Assembly (NCBI GenBank): GCA_017561105.1
Contig: JAFZDR010000160.1
Coordinates: 1 to 11,135 of the forward strand
Length of the DNA stretch: 11,135 bases
Direction of reading: 5' to 3'
Source of the DNA: Alistipes sp.
Lineage (GTDB): Bacteria > Bacteroidota > Bacteroidia > Bacteroidales > Rikenellaceae
The translations under genes were made by a program, and so were the position numbers. This document shows positions 1 through 7,078 of the stretch, in pieces (the stretch's first letter is position 1; every line of letters starts with the position of its first letter). Below the pieces are notes generated by a model that had not been told where the DNA came from, did not search any database, and worked only from the letters and a program-made list of their open reading frames with translations.

Positions 1-2079
1 AATCGCCGACTCCTCCTTCGATCCTCCGCCAACAATCTTTATGCCGCCATGCTCGCCACGAGGTGCTCGTGAGTGGAGGTTGAAGTCGCAATCGACATAC
101 TGCTCATCAATCTCCGCAAGGAAACGGCTCGGCTTCGAGAACTCCATACTTCCCCACTTAAAGCGCATATCCACGCACGAAAGGGTTGCCAGCGACTTGG
201 CGCGTGTGAGTGCAACATAGAAGAGTCGTCGCTCCTCCTCGATGCCTTCGACAGTCTCGAGTGCACGCTGCGACGGGAAGAGATTCTCCTCGCAGCCCAC
301 TACATATATATATTCGTACTCCAAACCTTTGGCCGAGTGTACGGTCATCAGCGTTACACGCTCCTTCTCCTCCTCGCTCTCCTGGTTGTCCATATCGGTC
401 AGAAGCATAAGGTTTTGCAACCACTCCTCGATTGTGGCGTGCTCGAACTCCTCGCGCTCGCCGTTGCGGATTTCGGCCTCGACCTGCTCGTAGAACATCT
501 GCATGGAGTTTACAACCTCCTCCAAGTTACCGACTGCCGATTGCGCCTCAGGTGTGTTCTGCAAGCGGTAGAACGGCAACAAACCACTTCGTACCGCAAC
601 CTCCATACCGAAGTCGTACAAACCCTTGTGCTCGCGCTCCAACGATAACGAGCGAATAAGCTCGACAAACTCGGTTACCTTACGGACAATAGCCTTCTCC
701 ACTGCATCGGCAGGGGTGCGCTGTACCATTGTATCGACAGCCTCCCACATCGAAACCTGCTGCTCCTGCGCTATGGTGGCGATGCGATCTACGGTTGTGT
801 CGCCGATACCGCGTGCCGGAGTGTTGATAATGCGCTTGAAAGCCTCGTCATCGCGAGGATTTATGATAAGTCGGAAGTATGAGAGGATATCCTTAACCTC
901 CTTGTGGTCGTAGAATGAGCTACCCTTGTAAATAAGGTATGGAATACCCTTCTGTCGCAAGGCATTCTCGAGTGCCTGCGATTGGTTGTTTGTACGATAC
1001 AATATCGCGGCATCGCTCCAATTACCGCTACCTTCGCGCACTCTGTCGCGCAGGTCCGAAACGATCATATCGGCCTCCTCGCGGTCGGTGTAGGCCTTGA
1101 AGATGCGAATCTTCTCGCCCTCGGCACCCTCCGAGAAGCAGCGCTTCTTCAAACGACGCGAGTTGTGGTCGATAACCGAGTTTGCGGCATCGACAATCGT
1201 CTGTGTCGAGCGGTAGTTCTGCTCCAACTTAAAGACCTTAGCTTGCGGATAGTCGCGCTGGAATGAGAGGATATTTTCGATATTTGCACCGCGGAACGAG
1301 TAGATACTCTGTGCATCGTCGCCCACTACGCAGATGCGCGAGTGGTGCTGTGCCAAGCGACGCACGATGATATACTGAGCATTGTTGGTGTCCTGATACT
1401 CATCGACCAAAACATACTGGAAACGCTCCTGATAACGCGCCAACACCTCGGGGTGGTCGCGGAAGAGGATATTTGTCTGCAAGAGCAGATCATCAAAGTC
1501 CATCGCTCCGTTCTGCTTGCAGCGCTTGCAGTATTCGATGTAGATATTTCCGAACTCAGGAATCTGCATCTGGCGATCCTCGGTTGCAAACATCGAGTTC
1601 TGGAGATATGCACCGGGCGTGATAAGGTTATTCTTCGCCATCGAAATACGCGAGGCGATAGAGTTTGGCTTATACTTCTCGTCGTTGAGTCCGCGCTCCT
1701 TGATTATGGTCTTGAGTAGATTCTTCGAGTCGGTAGGCTCGTAGATGGTGTACTCCTTTGGATAGCCCAACACCTCGGCATTCTCGCGCAAGATTCGCGA
1801 AAAGACCGAGTGGAATGTTCCCATACAGATATATTTGCTCTGTGGACCCACCATCTTCTCGATACGCTCACGCATCTCGCGTGCCGCCTTGTTGGTAAAG
1901 GTAAGTGCCAAAATAGAGTGCGGTGGTACGCCCTGTGCCAACATATAGGCAATACGGGTGGTCAGCACTCGTGTCTTACCCGAGCCTGCACCCGCAATAA
2001 TAAGTGATGGATGGTTAAAATCCTCGACAGCTGCACGCTGTGCGGGGTTCAACCCCTTTAAGATATCTTCATTCGTCAT
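1..2079 (-). CDS. uvrD: UvrD/PcrA-type superfamily 1A DNA helicase, C-terminus cut by window edge
   Basis: ATP-dependent 3'-5' DNA helicase of the UvrD/PcrA/Rep family, expected to unwind DNA in excision repair and replication-fork maintenance in the cytoplasm. The reading frame runs from ATG at 2079 to the window edge without a stop (693 codons). Visible motifs: Q14 of the Q-motif, Walker A AGAGSGKT (29-36), motif Ia LALTFTNKAA (58-67), Walker B VDEYQD (225-230), motif III VVGDDAQSIYSFRGA (251-265), motif IV LEQNYRS (285-291), motif V MTVHSAKGLE (578-587) and motif VI RRLFYVALTRAK (617-628). All helicase motifs are present, so only the C-terminal tail is missing; family members usually have 720-790 residues. 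ATG at 2079 is chosen because the helicase fold starts at once and a -7 box lies directly upstream. The split between UvrD, PcrA and Rep cannot be made here; the symbol is a family label. Confidence 0.95.
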   Translation of the reverse strand, partial: MTNEDILKGLNPAQRAAVEDFNHPSLIIAGAGSGKTRVLTTRIAYMLAQGVPPHSILALTFTNKAAREMRERIEKMVGPQSKYICMGTFHSVFSRILRENAEVLGYPKEYTIYEPTDSKNLLKTIIKERGLNDEKYKPNSIASRISMAKNNLITPGAYLQNSMFATEDRQMQIPEFGNIYIEYCKRCKQNGAMDFDDLLLQTNILFRDHPEVLARYQERFQYVLVDEYQDTNNAQYIIVRRLAQHHSRICVVGDDAQSIYSFRGANIENILSFQRDYPQAKVFKLEQNYRSTQTIVDAANSVIDHNSRRLKKRCFSEGAEGEKIRIFKAYTDREEADMIVSDLRDRVREGSGNWSDAAILYRTNNQSQALENALRQKGIPYLIYKGSSFYDHKEVKDILSYFRLIINPRDDEAFKRIINTPARGIGDTTVDRIATIAQEQQVSMWEAVDTMVQRTPADAVEKAIVRKVTEFVELIRSLSLEREHKGLYDFGMEVAVRSGLLPFYRLQNTPEAQSAVGNLEEVVNSMQMFYEQVEAEIRNGEREEFEHATIEEWLQNLMLLTDMDNQESEEEKERVTLMTVHSAKGLEYEYIYVVGCEENLFPSQRALETVEGIEEERRLFYVALTRAKSLATLSCVDMRFKWGSMEFSKPSRFLAEIDEQYVDCDFNLHSRAPRGEHGGIKIVGGGSKEESAI

Positions 2080-2086
2080 AGTGGCA

Positions 2087-2094
2087 CAAAGATA
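2087..2094 (-). promoter_or_regulatory. Candidate -7 box TATCTTTG of the helicase gene
   Basis: On the minus strand TATCTTTG is an exact match to the Bacteroidota TAnnTTTG element. Only seven bases separate it from the ATG at 2079, so transcription would start at or next to the start codon, giving a nearly leaderless mRNA. No TTTG is seen about 20 nt further upstream; that place is taken by a pyrimidine-rich tandem repeat (minus-strand view). Confidence 0.5.
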
Positions 2095-2100
2095 ATAAAA

Positions 2101-2130
2101 AGACGAGAGATGAGAGATGAGAGACGAGAG
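2101..2130. repeat. 7-bp tandem repeat AGAYGAG, four copies plus AG
   Basis: Four head-to-tail copies of AGAYGAG (C, T, T, C at the variable base; 2101-2107, 2108-2114, 2115-2121, 2122-2128) followed by AG and a run of eight T. It occupies the position where the upstream promoter box of the helicase gene would lie. Tandem repeats of this kind can change copy number by slippage; any effect on expression is inference. Confidence 0.85.
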
Positions 2131-2157
2131 TTTTTTTTAAATTTAGGCTATTGGTGC

Positions 2158-2198
2158 TAATAAAAGAATAGGCTGCCGGAGATCCTCGACAGCCTATT
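2158..2198 (-). terminator. Intrinsic terminator downstream of the glycoside hydrolase gene
   Basis: Perfect 9-bp stem AATAGGCTG/CAGCCTATT (2167-2175 with 2190-2198) around a 14-nt loop. Read leftwards the stem is followed by CTTTTATTAG, a short U-rich tract. It lies 20 nt past the stop codon of the hydrolase gene at 2219 and separates that gene from the helicase transcript. Confidence 0.8.
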
Positions 2199-2218
2199 CA
2201 TATTGTGCATCTATTTGA

Positions 2219-3667
2219 TTACTTGAGCTTCAATGCCGACTTTTTGATAACGAAGATTGGCGAGTCCCACATTGGGAGTCCCGAGAAGCGAACATTGCCA
2301 CCCTCCTTTCCGCCACGAGTGATTACAGGACGGAGGTCGTGAACATAACCGGTGATAGGCTCAACATATACGAGATTCTCAACATCGAAGTCGTAAATCT
2401 TCATCGATACATTATCCTTGTCGAGCTGGTCGGTAGGGGTCTGATCACCATACCACAACATTGCGCCGACAACCTCGTTGTCCTTGTTTGCGATACCTAC
2501 GCACTTAATCTCGCGGTTGCTGTACGCCTCGCACTTGAGCTCTACGGCGTGGAAATCGTCGGTCAAGACACTTACAAAGTGCTGGATACCGTAGTACGAC
2601 GGACGCTTGTACATAGGCTGGTGCAACAAGTTCATACGAACCAAACCGAACGACTGCAACATGTTAGGGTACTGCAAATCTACCAATGTGAAGATTGACG
2701 ACGGAACATTGTTTGTGAAGTCGTTAGCAAAGCGGCGCAAATCCCACTTCACCTGCGAGAACTCGCTCCACTGCTTGTACTTTAATGCGTGGCCATACTC
2801 GATAGTCGAAGGGCAACCGCTCTCGCCCTGGAAGATATCAAGACGCTTGTCGAACGACTGAACAGTCTGGCGGAGAGCCTTAATACGCTCGGTTGCATTG
2901 TCAGGATTCTCGAAATATACATGGAACGATACGCGATCGAGAACATCGAGCTTCTTGCGCTTCTTCAATATCTCCAAAACCTCGGCGATGTAGTCGCACA
3001 TATAGTTCTTGCAGAGTCCGAATGCCAAAATCTCAGCCTTAGGATTCTCCTTGCGGATAACCTCGCCGGTGCGGATGAGCAACTCGGCAACCACAGGAGG
3101 GGTATTAGCCTTCTTTCCGTCAGGCTCATTCCACACCTCATAACGCTGCACCTTGTCGCCATAGTGACGAACGATAGCGCGAACATAGTTGCACCAAGCC
3201 TCCATTGTAACCTCGTCGGTCCAAATCGAAGAGTTCAAGGTCACGCCATCCTTGCTATAGATTGGGTTACCATAGCTGAGGCTCAACCATGGCTTTACGC
3301 CCTGTGCAATACAGCCGTCAACATGCTCGTCGAGCCACTTGAAGTCGTAAACGCCCTTCTGCTTCTCGCACTTTGCCCAACCACTCTGCAAACGAGCCCA
3401 ACCTACACCGAGAGGACCGAGGAACTCCTTGTATGCCTCGAATGTTGCGTAGTCGCGGTCGAGAGTCTCGCAACCTACCGACCAACGAAGGTTGGTATTG
3501 CCGTCAGCGTGACGAGGAGCGATCTTGCCCACCTGCGGAAGCATGGTGTGGTGCATCTTGAATGTGTTGTACGATACCTCGGGATGCTTGGTCTTTGGCG
3601 GAATATAGGCAAACGCCATAGGCGCAATAAGTGCCACCGAGATAATAGAAAGAATTAACTTTTTCAT
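2219..3667 (-). CDS. Secreted clan GH-A glycoside hydrolase (GH39/XynB-like)
   Basis: Predicted exported hydrolase of O-glycosidic bonds, 482 aa. A signal peptide is clear: MKK, a hydrophobic stretch (4-19) and a signal peptidase I site AFA|Y after residue 20; no lipobox is seen, so it is probably periplasmic or secreted. The body looks like a clan GH-A TIM barrel: YEVWNEP places the general acid/base at Glu181 and FQGESG places the nucleophile at Glu282, a normal retaining-enzyme spacing. The segment around 90-130 (GWARLQSGW, then KGVYDFKWLDEHV) resembles GH39 beta-xylosidase-like proteins. Residues after about 375 probably form a C-terminal beta domain. The exact GH family and the substrate cannot be read from sequence alone. 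No SusC/SusD genes or other carbohydrate genes flank it, so it looks like a stand-alone enzyme with its own promoter and terminator. Confidence 0.85.
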   Translation of the reverse strand: MKKLILSIISVALIAPMAFAYIPPKTKHPEVSYNTFKMHHTMLPQVGKIAPRHADGNTNLRWSVGCETLDRDYATFEAYKEFLGPLGVGWARLQSGWAKCEKQKGVYDFKWLDEHVDGCIAQGVKPWLSLSYGNPIYSKDGVTLNSSIWTDEVTMEAWCNYVRAIVRHYGDKVQRYEVWNEPDGKKANTPPVVAELLIRTGEVIRKENPKAEILAFGLCKNYMCDYIAEVLEILKKRKKLDVLDRVSFHVYFENPDNATERIKALRQTVQSFDKRLDIFQGESGCPSTIEYGHALKYKQWSEFSQVKWDLRRFANDFTNNVPSSIFTLVDLQYPNMLQSFGLVRMNLLHQPMYKRPSYYGIQHFVSVLTDDFHAVELKCEAYSNREIKCVGIANKDNEVVGAMLWYGDQTPTDQLDKDNVSMKIYDFDVENLVYVEPITGYVHDLRPVITRGGKEGGNVRFSGLPMWDSPIFVIKKSALKLK

Positions 3668-3701
3668 AATTTATTTGGTTATAGTTAGTTTCACTGTGGT
3701 A

Positions 3702-3733
3702 CAAAAATAAAAACATTTTTTCAAAAAAACAAC
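3702..3733 (-). promoter_or_regulatory. Bacteroidota-type promoter of the glycoside hydrolase gene
   Basis: Minus-strand GTTG (3733-3730), a 20-nt spacer, then TATTTTTG (3709-3702), matching TAnnTTTG. Transcription would start near 3696, leaving a leader of about 30 nt that is AT-rich and has no Shine-Dalgarno sequence, as is usual in this phylum. Confidence 0.7.
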
Positions 3734-3785
3734 CATAAAGCGAAATTATTCTAATGTTAAATAATTGTTAAATTTGATAGCTGGT

Positions 3786-3817
3786 GTTGGAGGTGTGTAA
3801 GATTAGCCTTATCTTTG
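3786..3817 (+). promoter_or_regulatory. Bacteroidota-type promoter of the phosphate transporter gene
   Basis: GTTG (3786-3789), a 20-nt spacer, then TATCTTTG (3810-3817), an exact TAnnTTTG match. Transcription would start near 3823, about 25 nt before the ATG at 3849. It diverges from the hydrolase promoter and has the same box sequence and spacing. No PhoB-like direct repeats were noticed between the two. Confidence 0.75.
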
Positions 3818-3848
3818 TATCAACTGAAATAGAACTAAACTTTAATTT

Positions 3849-6086
3849 ATGGGAGAAATTTACTACCAGGTAATGCTTGCAATTCTTGCGTTGTTGGCCG
3901 TTTCGGGACTCTATGTAGGAGTTACCAATGATGCGGTAAACTTCTTGAATTCGGCACTCGGATCAAAGGCTGCATCGTTCCGTACAGTCCTTATCGTGGC
4001 TTCTGTCGGTATCCTTATTGGAGCCTTAACATCGAGCGGTATGATGGATGTTGCGCGTCACGGAATGTTCCACCCTCAGCTATTCTCATTCAAGGAGGTG
4101 ATGTATCTCTATGTGGGTGTAATGTTTGCGAATGTTATCCTGCTCGACCTCTACAACTCGCTCGGTTTGCCTACTTCGACCACCGTGTCGTTGATTTTCT
4201 GTTTGTTGGGTTCGGCCGTAGCGGTAGCGCTCTTCAAGATCGGCTCGGATTCGAATATCCACCTCGAGGAGCTCGGAAGCTTCCTCAATACCACCAAGGC
4301 AATGGGTGTAGTTTCGGGTATCCTCCTCTCGGTAATTCTCGCCTTCGTGTCGGGAACATTCGTGATGTGGATTTCGCGTCTTATATTCTCGTTCCGCTAT
4401 ATGAAGATGTTGCGTCGTTTTGGTGCGTTGTGGTGCGGTATGTCGCTCACCTCAATCCTCTACTTTGCAGTGTTTAAGGGCTTGAAGTCGCAGTTGGCGG
4501 GTACCGCATTTGTTGAGTGGGTAAATGAGAACCTTTTGCTTACCCTCGCGGGAGTATGGGTAGCTTGCGCATTGGTGCTCTTCTTCTTGCAGCTCTTCCG
4601 TGTGAATATTTTGCGTATCACAATCTTGGCAGGAACATTCTCGTTAGCATTGGCATTTGCAGGTAATGACCTCGTTAACTTTATCGGTGTGCCAATCGCA
4701 GGTTTGGAGGCCTACAGCGTATCGGGTGGCGATGTAAATATGGCAATGTCGGCACTTGCAGAACCTGCAACGGGCGGAAGCAATACCTTGTATATAGTAA
4801 TATCGGGCATTATTATGGTGGCAACGCTTTGGACTTCGCGTAAGGCTATGAGCGTATCGCAGACCGAGCTCTCGCTCACATCGGCAGATGGTGGTGGCGA
4901 TCAGCAGTTCTCGTCGTCGATGTTCTCGCGTGCGGTAGTTCGTGCAGCGGTGAGTACATCGCGCTTCCTCGATAAGGTTGTGCCGGAGAAGGTGAAGAAC
5001 TTTATCGAAAAGCGTTTCGAGTATGCCGATATCGAGCATAGCGGTGCACCATACGACATGATTCGTTCGACCGTAAACCTCACTACAGCATCGTTACTCA
5101 TTGCGTTGGGTACTTCGTTGAAGTTGCCACTCTCGACTACCTATGTATGTTTCATGGTGGCGATGGGTTCATCGTTGGCTGATAAGGCGTGGGGCCGTGA
5201 GAGCGCCGTATATCGTATCACCGGCGTTATAACCGTAATTATGGGTTGGTTCGTAACAGGTTTTGGTGGCTTTATCATTGCATTTGTACTCGGCTTGCTC
5301 CTTATGTGGGGCGAGGTTTGGGCATTCGGAGCTATCACTCTCCTCTGCATCTATATGTTTATCCACTCCAACTTTATGCCAAAAAAGAAGAAGGAGGAGA
5401 GGCGAAAGAGTGATGCTGAGGTTCGCGAGAGCCTTGTGAATGACACCATGACCGCAGTGTCGGACACTATCAAGGCTACAACACGCATCTACAACCGTAC
5501 TATCGTTGCCCTTATGAAGGAGAATCGCAAGGCGTTGAAGGAGCTTGCGGCAGAGGCTTCCGAGATGTACGAGGAGAATCGTCGTTTGAAGTATTCGATT
5601 GCTCACACCTTGCGAGAAACATACGGTTCAGACTTGAATCTCTCACTCTACTATGTGCAGATTCTCGACTATCTGAACGAGATGACAAAGTCGCTCGTCC
5701 ATATCACTCGCCCATCGTTCGAGCATATCGACAATAACCATACAGGTCTTAGCCAGGTTCAGACCGAGAACCTTATGTCGATAAATGCCGATGTGAACGA
5801 GATCTATTCGCGCATTATCTATATGTTCACCTCAAACGACTTCTCGACTATCGATGAGGTGCTTGTTATGCGTGATAACCTCTTCGAGCGTCTTGCTCAG
5901 TCAACAAAGGCAGAGCTTGGTCGTATCAATGCCGGCGAGTCTAATGCTCGTGCCGGAATGCTCTTCCTCGGTATTATCTCCGAGACCAAGACTATGGTGC
6001 TCCAATCTCGTAACCTCCTCAAGTCGCGTCGTTATTTCATTGAGCAGGAGGGTAAGGTTATACGACAGAAGCGCATCTACGAGTAA
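3849..6086 (+). CDS. PiT-family inorganic phosphate transporter with C-terminal PhoU/DUF47-like domain
   Basis: Inner-membrane phosphate permease of the PiT/PHO4 family, 745 aa. The two-fold internal repeat of the family is visible: GVTNDAVNFLNSALGSKAAS (24-43) and AGNDLVNFIGVPIAG (271-285) correspond to the duplicated GANDVANA-type signature, and LPTSTT (107-112) and LPLSTT (426-431) to the second duplicated motif. About ten to twelve hydrophobic segments lie between residues 8 and 508. A charged soluble loop (about 335-400) separates the halves. After a basic patch (PKKKKEERRK, 511-520) follow about 225 hydrophilic, helix-rich residues (521-745), likely cytoplasmic and similar in character to PhoU/DUF47 proteins, which in many bacteria are a separate gene beside pit. 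A regulatory role for this tail is inference. ATG at 3849 is chosen because the first membrane helix and the promoter spacing both fit it. The coupling ion cannot be told. Confidence 0.92.
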   Translation: MGEIYYQVMLAILALLAVSGLYVGVTNDAVNFLNSALGSKAASFRTVLIVASVGILIGALTSSGMMDVARHGMFHPQLFSFKEVMYLYVGVMFANVILLDLYNSLGLPTSTTVSLIFCLLGSAVAVALFKIGSDSNIHLEELGSFLNTTKAMGVVSGILLSVILAFVSGTFVMWISRLIFSFRYMKMLRRFGALWCGMSLTSILYFAVFKGLKSQLAGTAFVEWVNENLLLTLAGVWVACALVLFFLQLFRVNILRITILAGTFSLALAFAGNDLVNFIGVPIAGLEAYSVSGGDVNMAMSALAEPATGGSNTLYIVISGIIMVATLWTSRKAMSVSQTELSLTSADGGGDQQFSSSMFSRAVVRAAVSTSRFLDKVVPEKVKNFIEKRFEYADIEHSGAPYDMIRSTVNLTTASLLIALGTSLKLPLSTTYVCFMVAMGSSLADKAWGRESAVYRITGVITVIMGWFVTGFGGFIIAFVLGLLLMWGEVWAFGAITLLCIYMFIHSNFMPKKKKEERRKSDAEVRESLVNDTMTAVSDTIKATTRIYNRTIVALMKENRKALKELAAEASEMYEENRRLKYSIAHTLRETYGSDLNLSLYYVQILDYLNEMTKSLVHITRPSFEHIDNNHTGLSQVQTENLMSINADVNEIYSRIIYMFTSNDFSTIDEVLVMRDNLFERLAQSTKAELGRINAGESNARAGMLFLGIISETKTMVLQSRNLLKSRRYFIEQEGKVIRQKRIYE

Positions 6087-6206
6087 AAATTGTTTTTAAG
6101 CAGCGATAGCTGCGTTAAACTTCGATAGCCGAGTTGCTCACATACGATTAGTATGCTGAGCACTCGGCTTCTTATTTGCTTGCTCTCATCTGCCTAAAAA
6201 CAATTT
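6087..6206. repeat. Long imperfect inverted repeat enclosing two hairpins
   Basis: The 17-nt arms 6087-6103 and 6190-6206 pair at 16 of 17 positions (AAATTGTTTTTAAGCAG against CTGCCTAAAAACAATTT). Inside lie GCAGC-GATA-GCTGC (6100-6113) and the long hairpin 6128-6168. The GCAG at 6100-6103 can pair with either partner, so two folds compete. The element starts at the base after the transporter stop codon. It may be a 3' UTR structure or a small palindromic insertion; no target-site duplication is evident. Confidence 0.7.
6128..6176 (+). terminator. Likely intrinsic terminator of the phosphate transporter gene
   Basis: Arms 6128-6145 and 6151-6168 form GCCGAGT / GCTCA / CATAC helices with one single-base bulge on each side and a 5-nt loop GATTA, followed by TTCTTATTT. 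It lies about 40 nt after the stop codon, within the larger inverted repeat 6087-6206. Confidence 0.65.
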
Positions 6207-6424
6207 CTTTAGGATTCGCTTGCTTGTTTGGCACAAAATTTCCTCGTTCAAAATAAACTTTTAGGGGTGTAGAAGGTTTTTTGCCCCCGCTTCTACTCTA
6301 ATTGGGCGGAGAAATATCTTATTTCGCCCACTCGAATACTTTGGCAAACTATTTGCTCGTTATTATGTCAGCAATGGTGATAACTGCACACCATTGCGAG
6401 GTTTCTTCATTTATTTAAGTTTGG
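6207..6424. other. Non-coding stretch with three hairpins
   Basis: No credible gene. Three stem-loops follow one another: GTAGAAG/CTTCTAC (6269-6275 with 6290-6296), TGGGC plus GAAATA with TATTTC plus GCCCA (6303-6316 with 6320-6330, a 3-nt bulge on the left arm) and the perfect 9-bp GCAATGGTG/CACCATTGC (6371-6379 with 6389-6397), the last followed by a T-rich stretch. No promoter of the TAnnTTTG type was found here on either strand. Confidence 0.5.
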
Positions 6425-6427
6425 GTT

Positions 6428-6510
6428 AGTAAGGAACTCGCAATGAGTTCCGAGGTAAGAGGTCGTTGTGAAACGCCCTCTTATTTTTTTCATGTTGCGA
6501 GTTCCTTACT
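6428..6510. repeat. Palindromic element with perfect 16-bp terminal inverted repeats
   Basis: Ends AGTAAGGAACTCGCAA (6428-6443) and TTGCGAGTTCCTTACT (6495-6510) are exact reverse complements. Inside are the hairpin GGAACTC/GAGTTCC (6433-6439 with 6445-6451), which competes with the outer pairing, and the shared hairpin TAAGAGG/CCTCTTA (6456-6462 with 6477-6483) followed by seven T. The size and form resemble REP/BIME-like palindromic elements or a very small MITE. No transposase is in the window. Confidence 0.75.
6456..6490 (+). terminator. Terminator-like hairpin, copy in module 1
   Basis: Stem TAAGAGG/CCTCTTA extended by CGTT/AACG, then seven T, read on the plus strand. The same hairpin with an identical loop recurs at 6743-6780 and 7134-7167, each followed by a T-rich tract of different composition. 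It resembles a rho-independent terminator; no matching promoter for a plus-strand transcript was found. Confidence 0.5.
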
Positions 6511-6690
6511 TTCAACCTGCTTACGCAGCAAGCCTCTGCTCGCTTGTGTGCAAAGGGCTCTGCGAGCCTATAACGACATTGGCGAGAGTCTGTTCGTGCA
6601 AGCCCGACAGCCCTTCGCCAACATCGTCAAACTACTTTGTAGTTTCCTTTGCCCACTCTCGCTCGGAGCCTTTGCCCTGCTCCTGCGGTC

Positions 6691-7078
6691 GTTAGTAAGG
6701 AGTCTTGGTATTCTTTTTTTTATATCGCAATGAGTTCCGAGGTAAGAGGTCGTTGTGAAACGCCCTCTTATTCTTTTTTTATGTTGCGAGTTCCTTCCTT
6801 TGAGCAGATCTAAATCTGCTCTTCCTCCTTCGCACCTCGGCATAGTGCAAATAAATTTGCCCTCTGCTCTCGGTTTGGCGTCGGTTCAGCTTGTTGCGCC
6901 TCGGCAAACTTGTCTGCGAGGTGTGTTGTGTGATAGCCATTGTTGCTGCGCAACTACGATAATAAATCAAATAGCAGTAGCTCAAATAAACTTGGCTACC
7001 GCTATTTAATGTCTTCTCTAAACCTTTGGGATAATGTCTATCCCACCCCCTCTTGGTCTGCTCTCAGCTTCTGCCGCC
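6691..7078. repeat. Structured non-coding module 2
   Basis: Begins GTTAGTAAGG and ends CTTCTGCCGCC. Positions 6721-6918 are nearly identical to 7112-7308 in module 3. They include the terminator-like hairpin (6743-6770 plus T-rich tract), TTGCGAGTTCC, the perfect GAGCAGAT/ATCTGCTC stem around CTAA (6803-6822) and GCAAAT/ATTTGC. The left inverted arm found in module 1 is replaced by a T-rich segment ending TATATCGCAA. The middle is private to this module: AAATAGC and GTAGC pair with GCTAC and GCTATTT (6969-6981 with 6995-7007, one mismatch), and GGGATA with TATCCC (7028-7033 with 7039-7044). Frames of 70-110 codons here are shadows of the repeat. Confidence 0.75.

Larger units (their letters stand above)
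6425..6690. repeat. Structured non-coding module 1 of a three-module array
   Basis: Begins with GTTAGTAAGG. Its head is an 86-bp palindromic element (6425-6510). Then come hairpins not shared with modules 2 and 3: CTGC/GCAG near 6518, a long stem from ACGACATTGGCGA paired with TCGCCAACATCGT (11 of 13) around an inner CTGTTCG/CGACAG stem, and AAACTAC/GTAGTTT. It ends CTGCGGTC just before the next GTTAGTA. Reading frames in it are short, begin inside the repeated hairpin and look like no known protein, so it is treated as non-coding. Confidence 0.7.

Noticed and set aside
73..648. 191-codon plus-strand frame in the helicase gene
   Set aside because: The opposite strand encodes the uninterrupted helicase with motifs V and VI in this stretch.
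2789..3658. 289-codon plus-strand frame across the glycoside hydrolase gene
   Set aside because: It is the antisense shadow of the hydrolase, which has a signal peptide, catalytic motifs, a promoter and a terminator.
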